NCBI RefSeq assembly: GCF_016924645.1
Contig: NZ_JAFFJV010000019.1
Coordinates: 1-64,000, forward strand
From: Rufibacter psychrotolerans
GTDB lineage: Bacteria > Bacteroidota > Bacteroidia > Cytophagales > Hymenobacteraceae
DNA length: 64,000 bases
Direction: 5' to 3'
A model generated the notes under the pieces. That model was not told where the DNA came from. It saw nothing but the letters and a program-made list of their open reading frames with translations, and did not search any database. Within the stretch, counting starts at the first letter, position 1, and every line of letters begins with the position of its first letter. Positions 24,626 to 32,895 of this stretch are shown here, piece by piece. A program made the translations under genes and the position numbers.

Positions 24626-25096
24626 ATGGCAACCATGCAAGTTTACCTCAATTTCCCGGGCACCACCCAGGAGGCCCTTACCTTTTACCAATCTGTTTTT
24701 GGGGGCGAGTTCCTGGAATTGATCCGTTTTGGTGACACCCCCGAGGCCGGCCGTGTTGCGGCCCACGAACAGGACAAGATCATGCACATGGCCCTGCGCA
24801 CGGACCACGGCATGTTGCTGATGGCCACCGATGCCCTGGAATCTATGGGGCACCGGCTCACGCAGGGCAACAACTTCCACCTGAGCCTTACCACCGAAAC
24901 GCGCGAAGAGGCCGATCAGCTTTTCCAGGGCCTGGCCCCGGGCGGAACCGTGTCGCTTCCCATGCAGGAAATGAACTGGGGAGACTATTTCGGCATGCTG
25001 ACGGATAAATTTGGGGTGCAATGGATGGTCAGCTACCCCATGCCGCAGGCGCAACCCCAAGCCCAACCCGAGAAGGCGGCGGAGGCTTCCGCGTAA
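24626..25096 (+). CDS. VOC family (PhnB-like) protein
   Basis: A 156-residue glyoxalase/bleomycin-resistance fold protein of the PhnB/YjdN kind. Typical features are VYLNFPGTTQEALTFYQSVFGGEF at the start, IMHMALRTDHGMLLMATDA in the middle, and MNWGDYFGMLTDKFGVQWMVSY near the end. It ends in an Ala/Gln/Pro-rich tail. The start is the ATG giving MATMQVYLNF; an upstream in-frame codon would overlap the SRPBCC gene and adds a non-family extension. The 500-nt gap that follows contains two 36-nt family palindromes and no gene. Confidence 0.85.
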   Translation: MATMQVYLNFPGTTQEALTFYQSVFGGEFLELIRFGDTPEAGRVAAHEQDKIMHMALRTDHGMLLMATDALESMGHRLTQGNNFHLSLTTETREEADQLFQGLAPGGTVSLPMQEMNWGDYFGMLTDKFGVQWMVSYPMPQAQPQAQPEKAAEASA

Positions 25097-25119
25097 GGGC
25101 TGCCCCCTGCTTGTCTCCT

Positions 25120-25165
25120 GCCATGTTTTGGGTCTGTTTTAGAGAAATCAGGCCCGAAACATGGC
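25120..25165. repeat. 36-nt palindrome family, copy after VOC gene
   Basis: GCCATGTTTTGGG (25120-25132) pairs with CCCGAAACATGGC (25153-25165) with one G-T-type mismatch; the core is 25125-25160. Confidence 0.8.
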
Positions 25166-25465
25166 TTCTCTTCCTTTTAGCCAGTTCTCTTCTCCAGTTC
25201 TCTTCTCTCGCAAACTATCCGGGCGCGGAGCACCAAAAACCTGCAGCCCAAGATGACGGCAGAAAACTAATCCTTCGCTTCTCGCCGCGCTGGGCGAACT
25301 AAAGCTTTCGCCCTATTTCCAGCGCCGTTTGCGCCTTTTCCTGACAAGCCCAAACGTAAAGTATAAGCAGCCCTGGGCAATTCCTCGGCTGCGTTCACTG
25401 GGGTTATGTCTCACCTTAGGGTTCAGACTAAGGTTCAGACTTGAAGCGGATTTCTTACAAAGCTG

Positions 25466-25519
25466 AAGCCCCCTGTTTCCGGCCTTTTTTTGTGAAAAAG
25501 GGCCTGAAACAGGGGGCTT
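25466..25519. repeat. 36-nt palindrome family, long-arm copy
   Basis: Two 19-nt arms (25466-25484 and 25501-25519) starting AAGCCCCCTG pair with one mismatch; the core is 25475-25510. It lies between the convergent VOC and OmpA-family genes, 77 nt beyond the latter's stop. TTTT follows on the plus side. Confidence 0.85.
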
Positions 25520-25596
25520 TTAACTTGAGGTGCGCTGATGCGGAGCAGTTTAGAGTGCGGAGTGGCTTTTCTGGCAATTGCCAGGTGCCAGCCGGC

Positions 25597-27693
25597 CTAT
25601 TTGCCTAGCAGTTTCACCTCAATGCGCTGGTTCTGGGTACGGCCTTCCTCGGTGTCGTTGCTGGCCACGGGTTGGTCGGCGCCAAATCCTTTGGCTTGCA
25701 GGCGCTTGGCGTTCACGCCTTTGGAGATCAGGTATTCCACCACGGCTTTGGCCCGGCTTTCAGAAAGCTTCAGGTTTTGGGCAGCCTCGCCTTTGTTGTC
25801 GGTAAAGCCACTGATCTCTACTTTCTGGCTGCGCTCATCCTTCAGGAACTCCACCAGCTGGTTCAGTTCGGGCATGGACTCGGGCTTGATCTTGGCCTGC
25901 TCGGGCTCAAAGAAGATGTTGCGCAGGGCCACGGCGCTGCCGGTAGCCACCGCCTTCAGCTGGATGTCTTTCTGCACCTTTCTGAATGCGTGGGCGGCCG
26001 TAAGGTCAAAGTTCTCTGAGTGCAGCAGGTTGCCTTCCTTCTTGATGGCCACGCCGTAGTTCTTGCCGGCCGGCAAGGAAAGGAGGTACTTGCCGGTTTG
26101 GCTGTTGGAGGAGTACGTGGCGATGACCTCGTTCTTCAGGTTGTCAATCAGCTCAATTTTGGCCTCGGTGGGGCCGTTGGTTTTGGCGTCTTTGATGGTG
26201 CCGTACAGCAGCAGGCTCTGCGGCGTCTTGAGGTCCTGCACCGGTACTTGCACCGGTTGCGGCACTCGAAGGGCCATGCTGGCCAGCAGATCATCCTCGG
26301 CGTTCAGGACCATGGGCTTCTCGGGCCCCAGGAACGTTACCCGGAAGATATCTGTGGACTTCTGCCCTTTTTCCAGCCGGTTAGAGGCCAGGTACCCGTA
26401 CCGGCCACTGGCCCCCACGGCCAGAAAATAGTCATCATCGGGGGAGTTCACGGGGTAGCCCACGTTCTCTGGTTTGGACCACTTGCCGTTCTCGTACACG
26501 CTTTTGAAGATGTCATAGCCGCCCATGGAAGAATGCCCCTCTGAGCTGAAGTACAGGGTCTTGCCGTCGGGCAGGAGGAAGACGAAGCCTTCGTCATAGG
26601 GCGTGTTCAGGTCGGGGCCGGCGTTCACGGGTTTTCCCCACTCGCCCTTGCTGTCCATCACGGAGTAGTAGATATCGTGCTTGCCGATGCCGTTGGGCCG
26701 GTTGCTCACGAAGTACACAGTTTTGCCGTCATAGGAATAGGCGGCCGAGCCTTCGTGGGCGTTGGAGTTGAGGTTCTTCAGGGCCTCGGGCTTGGACCAC
26801 TCGCCGCCCTTGAGCCGGCTCTCGAACAGGTCGCCGTTGTCGTCCTCGCGGTACAGGATCAGGCGCTGCCCGTCCGGCGAAAGGCTCACCGCCGACTCAA
26901 ACTTGTCTGAGTTGACGTTCTGACCCATGTTTTTGGCCGGAGTCCACTGCCCGTTTACCTTGGTGCTGAGGAACAGGTCTTCGTGCAGGGCGGGTGCTTT
27001 CTCGGTTTTCTCTTCCTCTTTTTTCTTTTTGTCGTTTTCTGTGGCTTCCGGGGCCCTGCGGGAAGTGAACACCATCACCGTCTCGTCGGCGGAGATTACG
27101 GGGCTGTACTCGGGGGCGTCGGTGTTTATTTCGGGGCCCAATTTGTCAAAATGCACCAAAATCGGCTTTTGCTGTAATTGCTCGCCCGACAAGCACTCCC
27201 TGATGTGCTGGTTCACCACTTGAATCTTTTCCTTGTTTTTGTCGGTGGGCAGGGTGGCCAGGTACTTCTTGTACTCGGCGGTGGCCTTTTTCCAGTCCAG
27301 GTTCACCTGGTAGGCGCGGCCCAGGTAGAAGCCCAGGTCTGGGTGCACCGCGGGGTTAAGTTTACGGGCGGCCTCCAGGTACTGCGCGGCCTGGGCTTTT
27401 TCATCTGAGAACAGGTAACACACCCCCAGCCTGTAGTTGAGGGTGGTGCTGTGGGGGTTGAACGCATGGGCCGCTTTGTACGGGGCAATGGCGTTTCTGT
27501 AGTGAACGCGGCGGTACTCCTCGTCTACCTTCTTGGAGAGGAAGATCTCGTCGCCGTCGTCCAACTTCTTCTTGGCGTCTCTGAACCCGTCTTTGTTTTG
27601 CTTGAAGTTGTCTTTCTCAAACTCTACGTTCTGCTGGGCGTAGGCCTGGCCCAACACCAGCAAACAGGCAACTGTAAGTAAATGTCTTTTCAT
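25597..27693 (-). CDS. OmpA-family protein with TPR, PD40 and CRD domains (PorE-like)
   Basis: A 698-residue envelope protein with a signal peptide (MKRHLLTVACLLVLGQAYA). Domains in order: TPR region (about 60-150), beta-propeller PD40/WD40-like repeats (about 180-460, with motifs such as EYSPVISADETVMVFTSRR and AYSYDGKTVYFVSNRPNGIG), a carboxypeptidase-regulatory-like domain (about 500-575), and a C-terminal OmpA peptidoglycan-binding domain (VEISGFTDNKGEAAQNLKLSESRAKAVVEYL). This order matches PorE of the type IX secretion system, but similar paralogues are common in Bacteroidota, so the role is a proposal. It lies 31 nt downstream of a TPR gene. A T9SS-targeted amylase is encoded at 32896. 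Confidence 0.85.
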   Translation of the reverse strand: MKRHLLTVACLLVLGQAYAQQNVEFEKDNFKQNKDGFRDAKKKLDDGDEIFLSKKVDEEYRRVHYRNAIAPYKAAHAFNPHSTTLNYRLGVCYLFSDEKAQAAQYLEAARKLNPAVHPDLGFYLGRAYQVNLDWKKATAEYKKYLATLPTDKNKEKIQVVNQHIRECLSGEQLQQKPILVHFDKLGPEINTDAPEYSPVISADETVMVFTSRRAPEATENDKKKKEEEKTEKAPALHEDLFLSTKVNGQWTPAKNMGQNVNSDKFESAVSLSPDGQRLILYREDDNGDLFESRLKGGEWSKPEALKNLNSNAHEGSAAYSYDGKTVYFVSNRPNGIGKHDIYYSVMDSKGEWGKPVNAGPDLNTPYDEGFVFLLPDGKTLYFSSEGHSSMGGYDIFKSVYENGKWSKPENVGYPVNSPDDDYFLAVGASGRYGYLASNRLEKGQKSTDIFRVTFLGPEKPMVLNAEDDLLASMALRVPQPVQVPVQDLKTPQSLLLYGTIKDAKTNGPTEAKIELIDNLKNEVIATYSSNSQTGKYLLSLPAGKNYGVAIKKEGNLLHSENFDLTAAHAFRKVQKDIQLKAVATGSAVALRNIFFEPEQAKIKPESMPELNQLVEFLKDERSQKVEISGFTDNKGEAAQNLKLSESRAKAVVEYLISKGVNAKRLQAKGFGADQPVASNDTEEGRTQNQRIEVKLLGK

Positions 27694-27724
27694 GTTCTTG
27701 GAATTAAAGGCAAAAGAGAACAGG

Positions 27725-28810
27725 TTACTTCTCGTTGCAATGGGTGAGGTAAGCTTTAGCGGCCGCAATGTTCAGCGAGAGCGCTTTGGCCCAGTCCTGG
27801 CAGGCAGAATCATCGCGCAGCATCTCCTTGGCGATGCCGCGGTTGAGGTACGCAGACCCGTATTGGTCATTGATCTGCAGGGCGAAGTTGCAGTCTTCCA
27901 GCGCCCCTTTGTAGTCTTTGAGCTTGAATTTAGCCGCCGCCCGGTTGTTATAGGCGAAGGCGTACTGCGGGTTCAGCTGGATGCACTTGGTGAAATCGGC
28001 CAGGGCCCCGGCGTAGTCACCGGCCTCAAACCGGGCCTTGCCCCGGCTGTTGTACGCCAGGTGGTAGTCTTTTTTGCGCTCCACGGCCTTGCTGAACTCG
28101 TCAATGGCCCCGTTCAGGTCGCCCTTGGCCTGCTTGATGCTGCCCAGGTTGTGGTAGGCCACGGCCAGGTCGGGGTCTAGTTCCACCGCCTTCCGGAAAT
28201 CGGTCAGGGCCCCGTCCAGTTCTTTCAGTTGCCGCTTGGCGCTGCCCCGGTCATGGTAGATGTTGGCGTTGCGCGGGGTGAACTTGAGCGCCACCGAATA
28301 GTCTTCCACGGCCTCCTTGAAGTTCTGGTTCTCAAAGTGGAGGCCGGCGCGCAGGTACCACACCATGGGATGGTTGGCGTCCAGTTCGGCGGCTTTGTTG
28401 TAATCGGCCAGGGCACCGGCTTTGTCGCCCTCGGTCTGGCGGGCGCGGCCCCGGCTGAAGAAGGCCTGCGGATTGGCACTGTTCAGCGCCAGGGCGCGGT
28501 TATAGTCATCAATGGCGTTTTTCACGTCTTTGAGTTCATAGTACACGTTGCCCCGGCTAAACCAGGCCTGGTCCATGTCGGGCCGCAGCGTGATGGCCGA
28601 GTCGAGGCTCACCAGCGCCTGCTTGTATTCCTTCTGGCTGATCAGCAGGAGCCCGTTTTTGTACAAGCGGTCGGCCATGGCATTTGGGTCCAGGGCCGCT
28701 ACCGCTACGGTGTCTTTTACCGCCACAGAATCCTGTACCTCCTGCGCGTGCACCCCCAAACAGAAAACAGAGCCGAAGAGTGAGAAAAGTAGAGCTTTCT
28801 TCATACTCAT
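27725..28810 (-). CDS. Secreted tetratricopeptide-repeat protein
   Basis: A 361-residue protein with a signal peptide (MKKALLFSLFGSVFCLGVHA) followed by about eight TPR units of the canonical 34-residue spacing (for example AWFSRGNVYYELKDVKNAIDDYNRAL and AFFSRGRARQTEGDKAGALADYNKA). It is probably periplasmic. It sits directly upstream of the OmpA/PD40 protein on the same strand and likely forms an operon with it, possibly as an assembly partner. Two start ATGs two codons apart (28810 and 28804) are equally plausible. Confidence 0.88.
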   Translation of the reverse strand: MSMKKALLFSLFGSVFCLGVHAQEVQDSVAVKDTVAVAALDPNAMADRLYKNGLLLISQKEYKQALVSLDSAITLRPDMDQAWFSRGNVYYELKDVKNAIDDYNRALALNSANPQAFFSRGRARQTEGDKAGALADYNKAAELDANHPMVWYLRAGLHFENQNFKEAVEDYSVALKFTPRNANIYHDRGSAKRQLKELDGALTDFRKAVELDPDLAVAYHNLGSIKQAKGDLNGAIDEFSKAVERKKDYHLAYNSRGKARFEAGDYAGALADFTKCIQLNPQYAFAYNNRAAAKFKLKDYKGALEDCNFALQINDQYGSAYLNRGIAKEMLRDDSACQDWAKALSLNIAAAKAYLTHCNEK

Positions 28811-28882
28811 TACATTTTATAGATAAAAGATACGGTTACAAACCAGGTTGCCTGGCACGGCCACTCCCTTGGGGGCAGGTGC

Positions 28883-28918
28883 GTTTCGGGCCTGAATCTC
28901 TGCCTTTGGCCCCAAAAC
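28883..28918. repeat. 36-nt palindrome family, degenerate copy
   Basis: GTTTCGGGCC and GGCCCCAAAAC keep the ends while the centre has lost pairing. It lies in the 453-nt gap 28811-29263, upstream of the TPR gene, where no coding sequence is seen. Confidence 0.6.
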
Positions 28919-29180
28919 AGGGAACAGCAGGCAAAAAGCGGTGCCTTGCTCAGCTAGCCGGGGGATTGCTACGCTGGGCCCAATCATTTGGCGAACACCA
29001 TCTGTACAGTTTCCCAAAATTAGGTATAAAATTCACGAAATGTTGGTATTTTGCTTATACCAAAGCCGGCAACGCCAATTTTACCTACTTTTAAGTAGTG
29101 GTTTTGTGGGGTGATTGGATAGTTTATGGGAATTGTGCCCACGAGCGCCGGCTCATTCTGATGGCAAGGTGACAAAAAAT

Positions 29181-29228
29181 CCCCCGGTTTCGGGGCTGTT
29201 TCAGTAAAAACAGCCCCGAAACCGGGGG
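29181..29228. repeat. 36-nt palindrome family, long-arm copy after beta-barrel gene
   Basis: Perfect 21-nt arms (29181-29201 and 29208-29228) begin CCCCCGG and end CCGGGGG; the core is 29187-29222. It lies 36 nt beyond the beta-barrel gene stop on the minus strand. Confidence 0.88.
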
Positions 29229-29263
29229 AATTGATTCATTCAGACCAAAACGGCGGTTACCGC

Positions 29264-29863
29264 TTACTTGCCAATGAGTTTATAGCCCAGGCTGAAGATT
29301 ACCTGTTGGTTTCTGAAGTCCACGCTGCCGGTGCTGGCATCTGTGTAGGAGCGCTTAAGGCGTTCGTACCGCACATCGGCGGTCAGCCGGGAGATGTCCA
29401 CGCCGGCCCCAATCTGGTAGCCCCAGTCCGCCGAATCCATGGCTTTCTTCATGTCCATAGTTCCAAACTCGCTGTCAATCAGGAATGAGGCAACGGGTCC
29501 GGCGTACGCGCGGGCAAACAGGAGTTTATAGCCTACCAAGAGGGGAACGTCTACGTTGGTGAATCCCATTTCCTGCACGGTGGTGTTGCCCATGTCATCG
29601 GGCACTTCAAATTTGCCGCCCGAAGAAGAAAGCACCGCCTCTGGTTGCAGCAGGAAGCCCGCTACGTTAAAGCGGGTAAACACCCCGGCATGGAACCCGG
29701 TGATGCTTCCCTCCTCTTTTAATTGCGAGAAGTTGGCATTGGCATTTTTCAGGTCTACGTTGGAAGAACTGATCCCCGCCTTCAACCCTAAGGTAAAGAG
29801 CTGGGCATGGGCCATAACGCCGGTAAAAAGCAGTACAGCCGTTAAAAGAAAGCATTTTTTCAT
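29264..29863 (-). CDS. Outer-membrane beta-barrel protein
   Basis: A 199-residue protein with a signal peptide (MKKCFLLTAVLLFTGVMAHA) and alternating hydrophobic beta strands of the porin/OMP_b-brl_2 type (FTLGLKAGISSSNVDL at the start, DVRYERLKRSYTDASTG and QQVIFSLGYKLIGK at the end). Probably an eight- to ten-stranded barrel of unknown role. The start is placed at the methionine opening the signal peptide. Confidence 0.82.
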   Translation of the reverse strand: MKKCFLLTAVLLFTGVMAHAQLFTLGLKAGISSSNVDLKNANANFSQLKEEGSITGFHAGVFTRFNVAGFLLQPEAVLSSSGGKFEVPDDMGNTTVQEMGFTNVDVPLLVGYKLLFARAYAGPVASFLIDSEFGTMDMKKAMDSADWGYQIGAGVDISRLTADVRYERLKRSYTDASTGSVDFRNQQVIFSLGYKLIGK

Positions 29864-30487
29864 AGTTGATGATTGGTTAGGCACTCTGTAGCAACGCTAA
29901 GGAAATACAAGTCCCGGTCATATCCAAACTTTCGCCTGCCCGCCACCTCGTTCTCTGGATATATGAGATTACTCCCAGGATTTAAAACCGGGTTTTACGG
30001 TGCTTGCCGGTTCCCGGAGCCCTCTTGGAGCCCTCTTTTAGACAAGCTGGCTAAGACACGTGGTTGGCAAAGGAACCTCCTCCATTCCCGCTGATACGTC
30101 ATTTCACCGAAGCCTGCTTACTACATTTTTATCCAAACGTGCCTGTTCATTTAACCGGCATTTAGCACTACCAAAAGGGTTAAAGCCTATTTAAACCAAA
30201 AATAATGCACACTCATTATGTTTTATAAAAATAATAAGTATATATTAGACCTTTATAAGGCCAAGCACCCCTACTGGCTTCGCTTACAATCCTTTACAGT
30301 ACCCCCAAACTTACACTATACAAAGCCACTAGGCGACGCGTAGCACCGCCCCGTGGACTTCCTGTAGCTCTGAGTCATAAATGGAGGTACAAAGCCAGAT
30401 ACTATCAAGTTTATAGCAGTAAAAAGAAACTTATATACCTAAAAAGAAAAGCTTAATCAATCCTACTACCCTTTATTACAGAACGTT
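29864..30487. other. 624-nt gene-free region
   Basis: No convincing coding sequence. The stretch from about 30170 to 30480 is clearly AT-rich compared with the flanks and contains runs such as TTTTATAAAAATAATAAG. It probably holds the promoter of the arylamine acetyltransferase gene, but I could not identify a TAnnTTTG/TTG pair with confidence. Confidence 0.5.
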
Positions 30488-31360
30488 ATGACCACCATTG
30501 CTCCCGTTGCGCCCGTAAAGACATTCTTCAAAATCAACAAAGAGGGGTTAAACATAAGCCGCTACCTGGCGCGCATTGGTTACACCGGAGACACCGCGCC
30601 CACCCTGGAAACCCTCCGGCAACTGCACTACCTGCACGCCCTCACCTTCCCGTTTGAGAACCTGAACCCTTTCCTTAAGAAACCGGTGCCCCTTGACATT
30701 GAAACCCTGCAGCGCAAAATGGTGGAAGACGCGCGGGGCGGCTACTGCTTTGAACAGAATCAGCTTTTCAGCCATGCCTTGCAGGCCCTGGGCTACAAGG
30801 TGAAAGGCCTGGCGGCCAGGGTGCTGTGGAACGTACCGGGGGGCGTGACCACTGCCCGCGCCCACATGCTGCTGCTGGTGGAGGTGGAAGGTGAAGAATA
30901 CCTGGCCGACGTGGGGTTTGGCGGCCTCAGTCTCACGGCCCCGCTGCGCCTGCACGACCTGAGCGAGCAGCGAACCACGCATGAGACGTTCCGCCTGGTG
31001 CCGCTGGAAGACGAGTACGTGCTGCAGGCCAGAATCCAGGACACCTGGAAACCTTTGTACCGCTTCGGGCTGCAAGAGCAATTCACCGCCGACTACGAAG
31101 TGTCGAACTGGTTCACCTCCACCCATCCCAGATCACCTTTTGTGACGGGTCTGCTGGTAGCCAAAGTTACTCCGGAGGCCCGTTACTGCCTGCGCAACAA
31201 TGAGCTCAGCGTACATTACGTGCACGGCAAATCGAAACGCCAGTTCATCACCACGCCGGGCCAGCTATACACCATCCTGAAAGAAGGGTTTGACCTGCCG
31301 GTTTCTTACACGCCAGAACTGGACCAGGCCCTGCGCTTCATTCTGCAGCCCCTGAATTAG
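30488..31360 (+). CDS. Arylamine N-acetyltransferase
   Basis: A 290-residue NAT-family enzyme. The catalytic triad is visible: Cys87 in RGGYCFEQN, His126 in TARAHMLLL and Asp141 in LADVGFGG. The N-terminal helical part (ISRYLARIGYTG, LHALTFPFENL) is also typical. The enzyme acetylates arylamines and hydrazines with acetyl-CoA in the cytosol. It is transcribed alone. Confidence 0.92.
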   Translation: MTTIAPVAPVKTFFKINKEGLNISRYLARIGYTGDTAPTLETLRQLHYLHALTFPFENLNPFLKKPVPLDIETLQRKMVEDARGGYCFEQNQLFSHALQALGYKVKGLAARVLWNVPGGVTTARAHMLLLVEVEGEEYLADVGFGGLSLTAPLRLHDLSEQRTTHETFRLVPLEDEYVLQARIQDTWKPLYRFGLQEQFTADYEVSNWFTSTHPRSPFVTGLLVAKVTPEARYCLRNNELSVHYVHGKSKRQFITTPGQLYTILKEGFDLPVSYTPELDQALRFILQPLN

Positions 31361-31497
31361 CCAGCGCTTCTTACCGCCTCTCAATTTCTGGAACTTGACC
31401 CACAAGGGGCAACAGGTGAGCTATTGCCTAATGGTAGCTTCTGTAAAAGCCTTGGCGCACCGCTGCATGCCAAACGGGCAACCCATAAGAACGCCTT

Positions 31498-31533
31498 GTT
31501 TTTGCCCTCTTTTTTGTAAAACCGCACTAAAAC
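31498..31533. repeat. 36-nt palindrome family, degenerate copy
   Basis: GTTTTTGCCC at the left and GCACTAAAAC at the right of a 36-nt unit, with a T/A-rich centre. It lies between the NAT and ThuA-like genes. Confidence 0.5.
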
Positions 31534-31595
31534 CCTTAGACTTAGAACAGAAACCGGGCCTTGCCGCATGCTGCCCGCCACGTGTCCTCGCCTGT

Positions 31596-32336
31596 ATGAA
31601 ACCATTCCTTTCAGCTCTGCTGCTGGTGCTCTGCCTGTACAGCGGCTGCGTTCCCAATGCCCGGTTGGCCGGTAAAAAAACCACCCCAGCCCTGCTGGTC
31701 TTCTATAAAACCGCCGGGTATTACCATACCTCCATCCCCACCGGGTTGGCAGCCTTGCAAAGACTTGGCAAAGAGAACAACTTTACCGTAGACACCACCA
31801 GGAATGCGGCCCACTTTACCCCAGATTCGCTGGCGAAGTACCAGGCGGTAGTGTTCCTGAGCACCACCCAGGATGTGCTGAACCCGGCACAGCAAAAAGT
31901 CTTTGAGCGGTACATACAAGGTGGCGGCGGCTTTGTGGGCATCCACTCTGCCACCGACACCGAGTACGACTGGCCCTGGTACAACCAGTTGGTAGGCGCT
32001 TACTTTGAGAGCCACCCCGAGGTGCAGCAAGCCACCATCCAGGTAGTGGACAAAGCCCACCCCGCCACCAGCATGCTGCCCACCCACTGGCAACGCACCG
32101 ACGAGTGGTACAACTTCAAAAGCATCAACCCGAGCGTGAAAGTACTGGCTACGCTAGACGAGGCTACCTACCAAGGCGGCAAGAACGGCACGAACCACCC
32201 CATTGCCTGGTACCACACTTTTGACGGCGGACGAGCCTTCTACACCGCCGGCGGACACACCAAGGAAAGCTATGCAGAGCCTTTATTCCTCCAGCACCTG
32301 CTGGGTGGCATCAACTATGTCCTCCAAAGGGAGTAA
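31596..32336 (+). CDS. ThuA-like domain lipoprotein
   Basis: A 246-residue protein. The signal peptide ends in a lipobox (LYSGC), so it is probably a lipoprotein. The ThuA/class I glutamine-amidotransferase-like fold follows: ALLVFYKTAGYYHTSIPTGLAALQRLG, then GGGFVGIHSATDTEYDWPWYNQLVGAYFESHPEVQQAT, and a C-terminal GRAFYTAGGHTKESY. The family is linked to sugar (trehalose or ketosugar) metabolism but its enzymology is unsettled. The start is at the methionine opening the signal peptide; the longer reading frame upstream is not family-like. The 450 nt after it (32337-32787) hold no gene. Confidence 0.85.
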   Translation: MKPFLSALLLVLCLYSGCVPNARLAGKKTTPALLVFYKTAGYYHTSIPTGLAALQRLGKENNFTVDTTRNAAHFTPDSLAKYQAVVFLSTTQDVLNPAQQKVFERYIQGGGGFVGIHSATDTEYDWPWYNQLVGAYFESHPEVQQATIQVVDKAHPATSMLPTHWQRTDEWYNFKSINPSVKVLATLDEATYQGGKNGTNHPIAWYHTFDGGRAFYTAGGHTKESYAEPLFLQHLLGGINYVLQRE

Positions 32337-32787
32337 GCTCCGTGCTAGCTACTTCCGCCCGAAACTCTGGAGAGACTCCCGTATTTGCTTGTTCTTACCA
32401 ACCGCACTCGTTCCCAACCCTATGCCGATTGCCAAAAGCATCGGCTTTCTTTTTGGCCATTACCTTTCCGTTTGCGCTACTTCTGCAGGTTCAATCATAG
32501 GAAATTATAGCCGAACATTAGTGAAACTACCAGCAGATGACTGAAAAGTGACTCTCCCCTTGAGGGGAGCGCAGAGGAGTGTTTACATCTGCTGGTCCAT
32601 TCCCAATTAGTCTTTCGGTCTGAAGAAATCAGCAGTTAAATCTTCTACTAAAAGCACTGCAATTGCTGCTCGCCGGGGTAAACCGCCTCCTTAATTTTCC
32701 TTCATGAAAAGAGCCTGTTGCATTAGGCACAAAGGAAAACACCACAGCTACCAATGGCAGCTATTTCTCACAAGCGCTATAACCAAA

Positions 32788-32849
32788 AAAAGCCCCCGTC
32801 GTTTTAGCGTTGTTTTTACAGAAACAGCGCTAAAACGACGGGGGCTTTT
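32788..32849. repeat. 36-nt palindrome family, long-arm copy; bidirectional terminator
   Basis: Perfect 22-nt arms (32788-32809 and 32828-32849) run from AAAAGCCCCC to GGGGGCTTTT; the core is 32801-32836. With A-runs before and T-runs after, it can end both the ThuA-like and the convergent amylase transcripts. Confidence 0.9.
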
Positions 32850-32895
32850 ATTTAAGGGAAGCGGCGGAGGCGCCTCTTCCATCACGGCTTATCTG

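Noticed and set aside
25597..27693. Lipoprotein signal in the OmpA-family protein (Cys10 in LTVAC).
   Set aside because: The position before Cys does not fit a lipobox well, and AYA-QQ gives a better signal peptidase I site.
31395..31595. N-terminal extension of the ThuA-like gene.
   Set aside because: It is cysteine- and proline-rich, overlaps a palindrome copy and precedes an obvious lipoprotein signal peptide.
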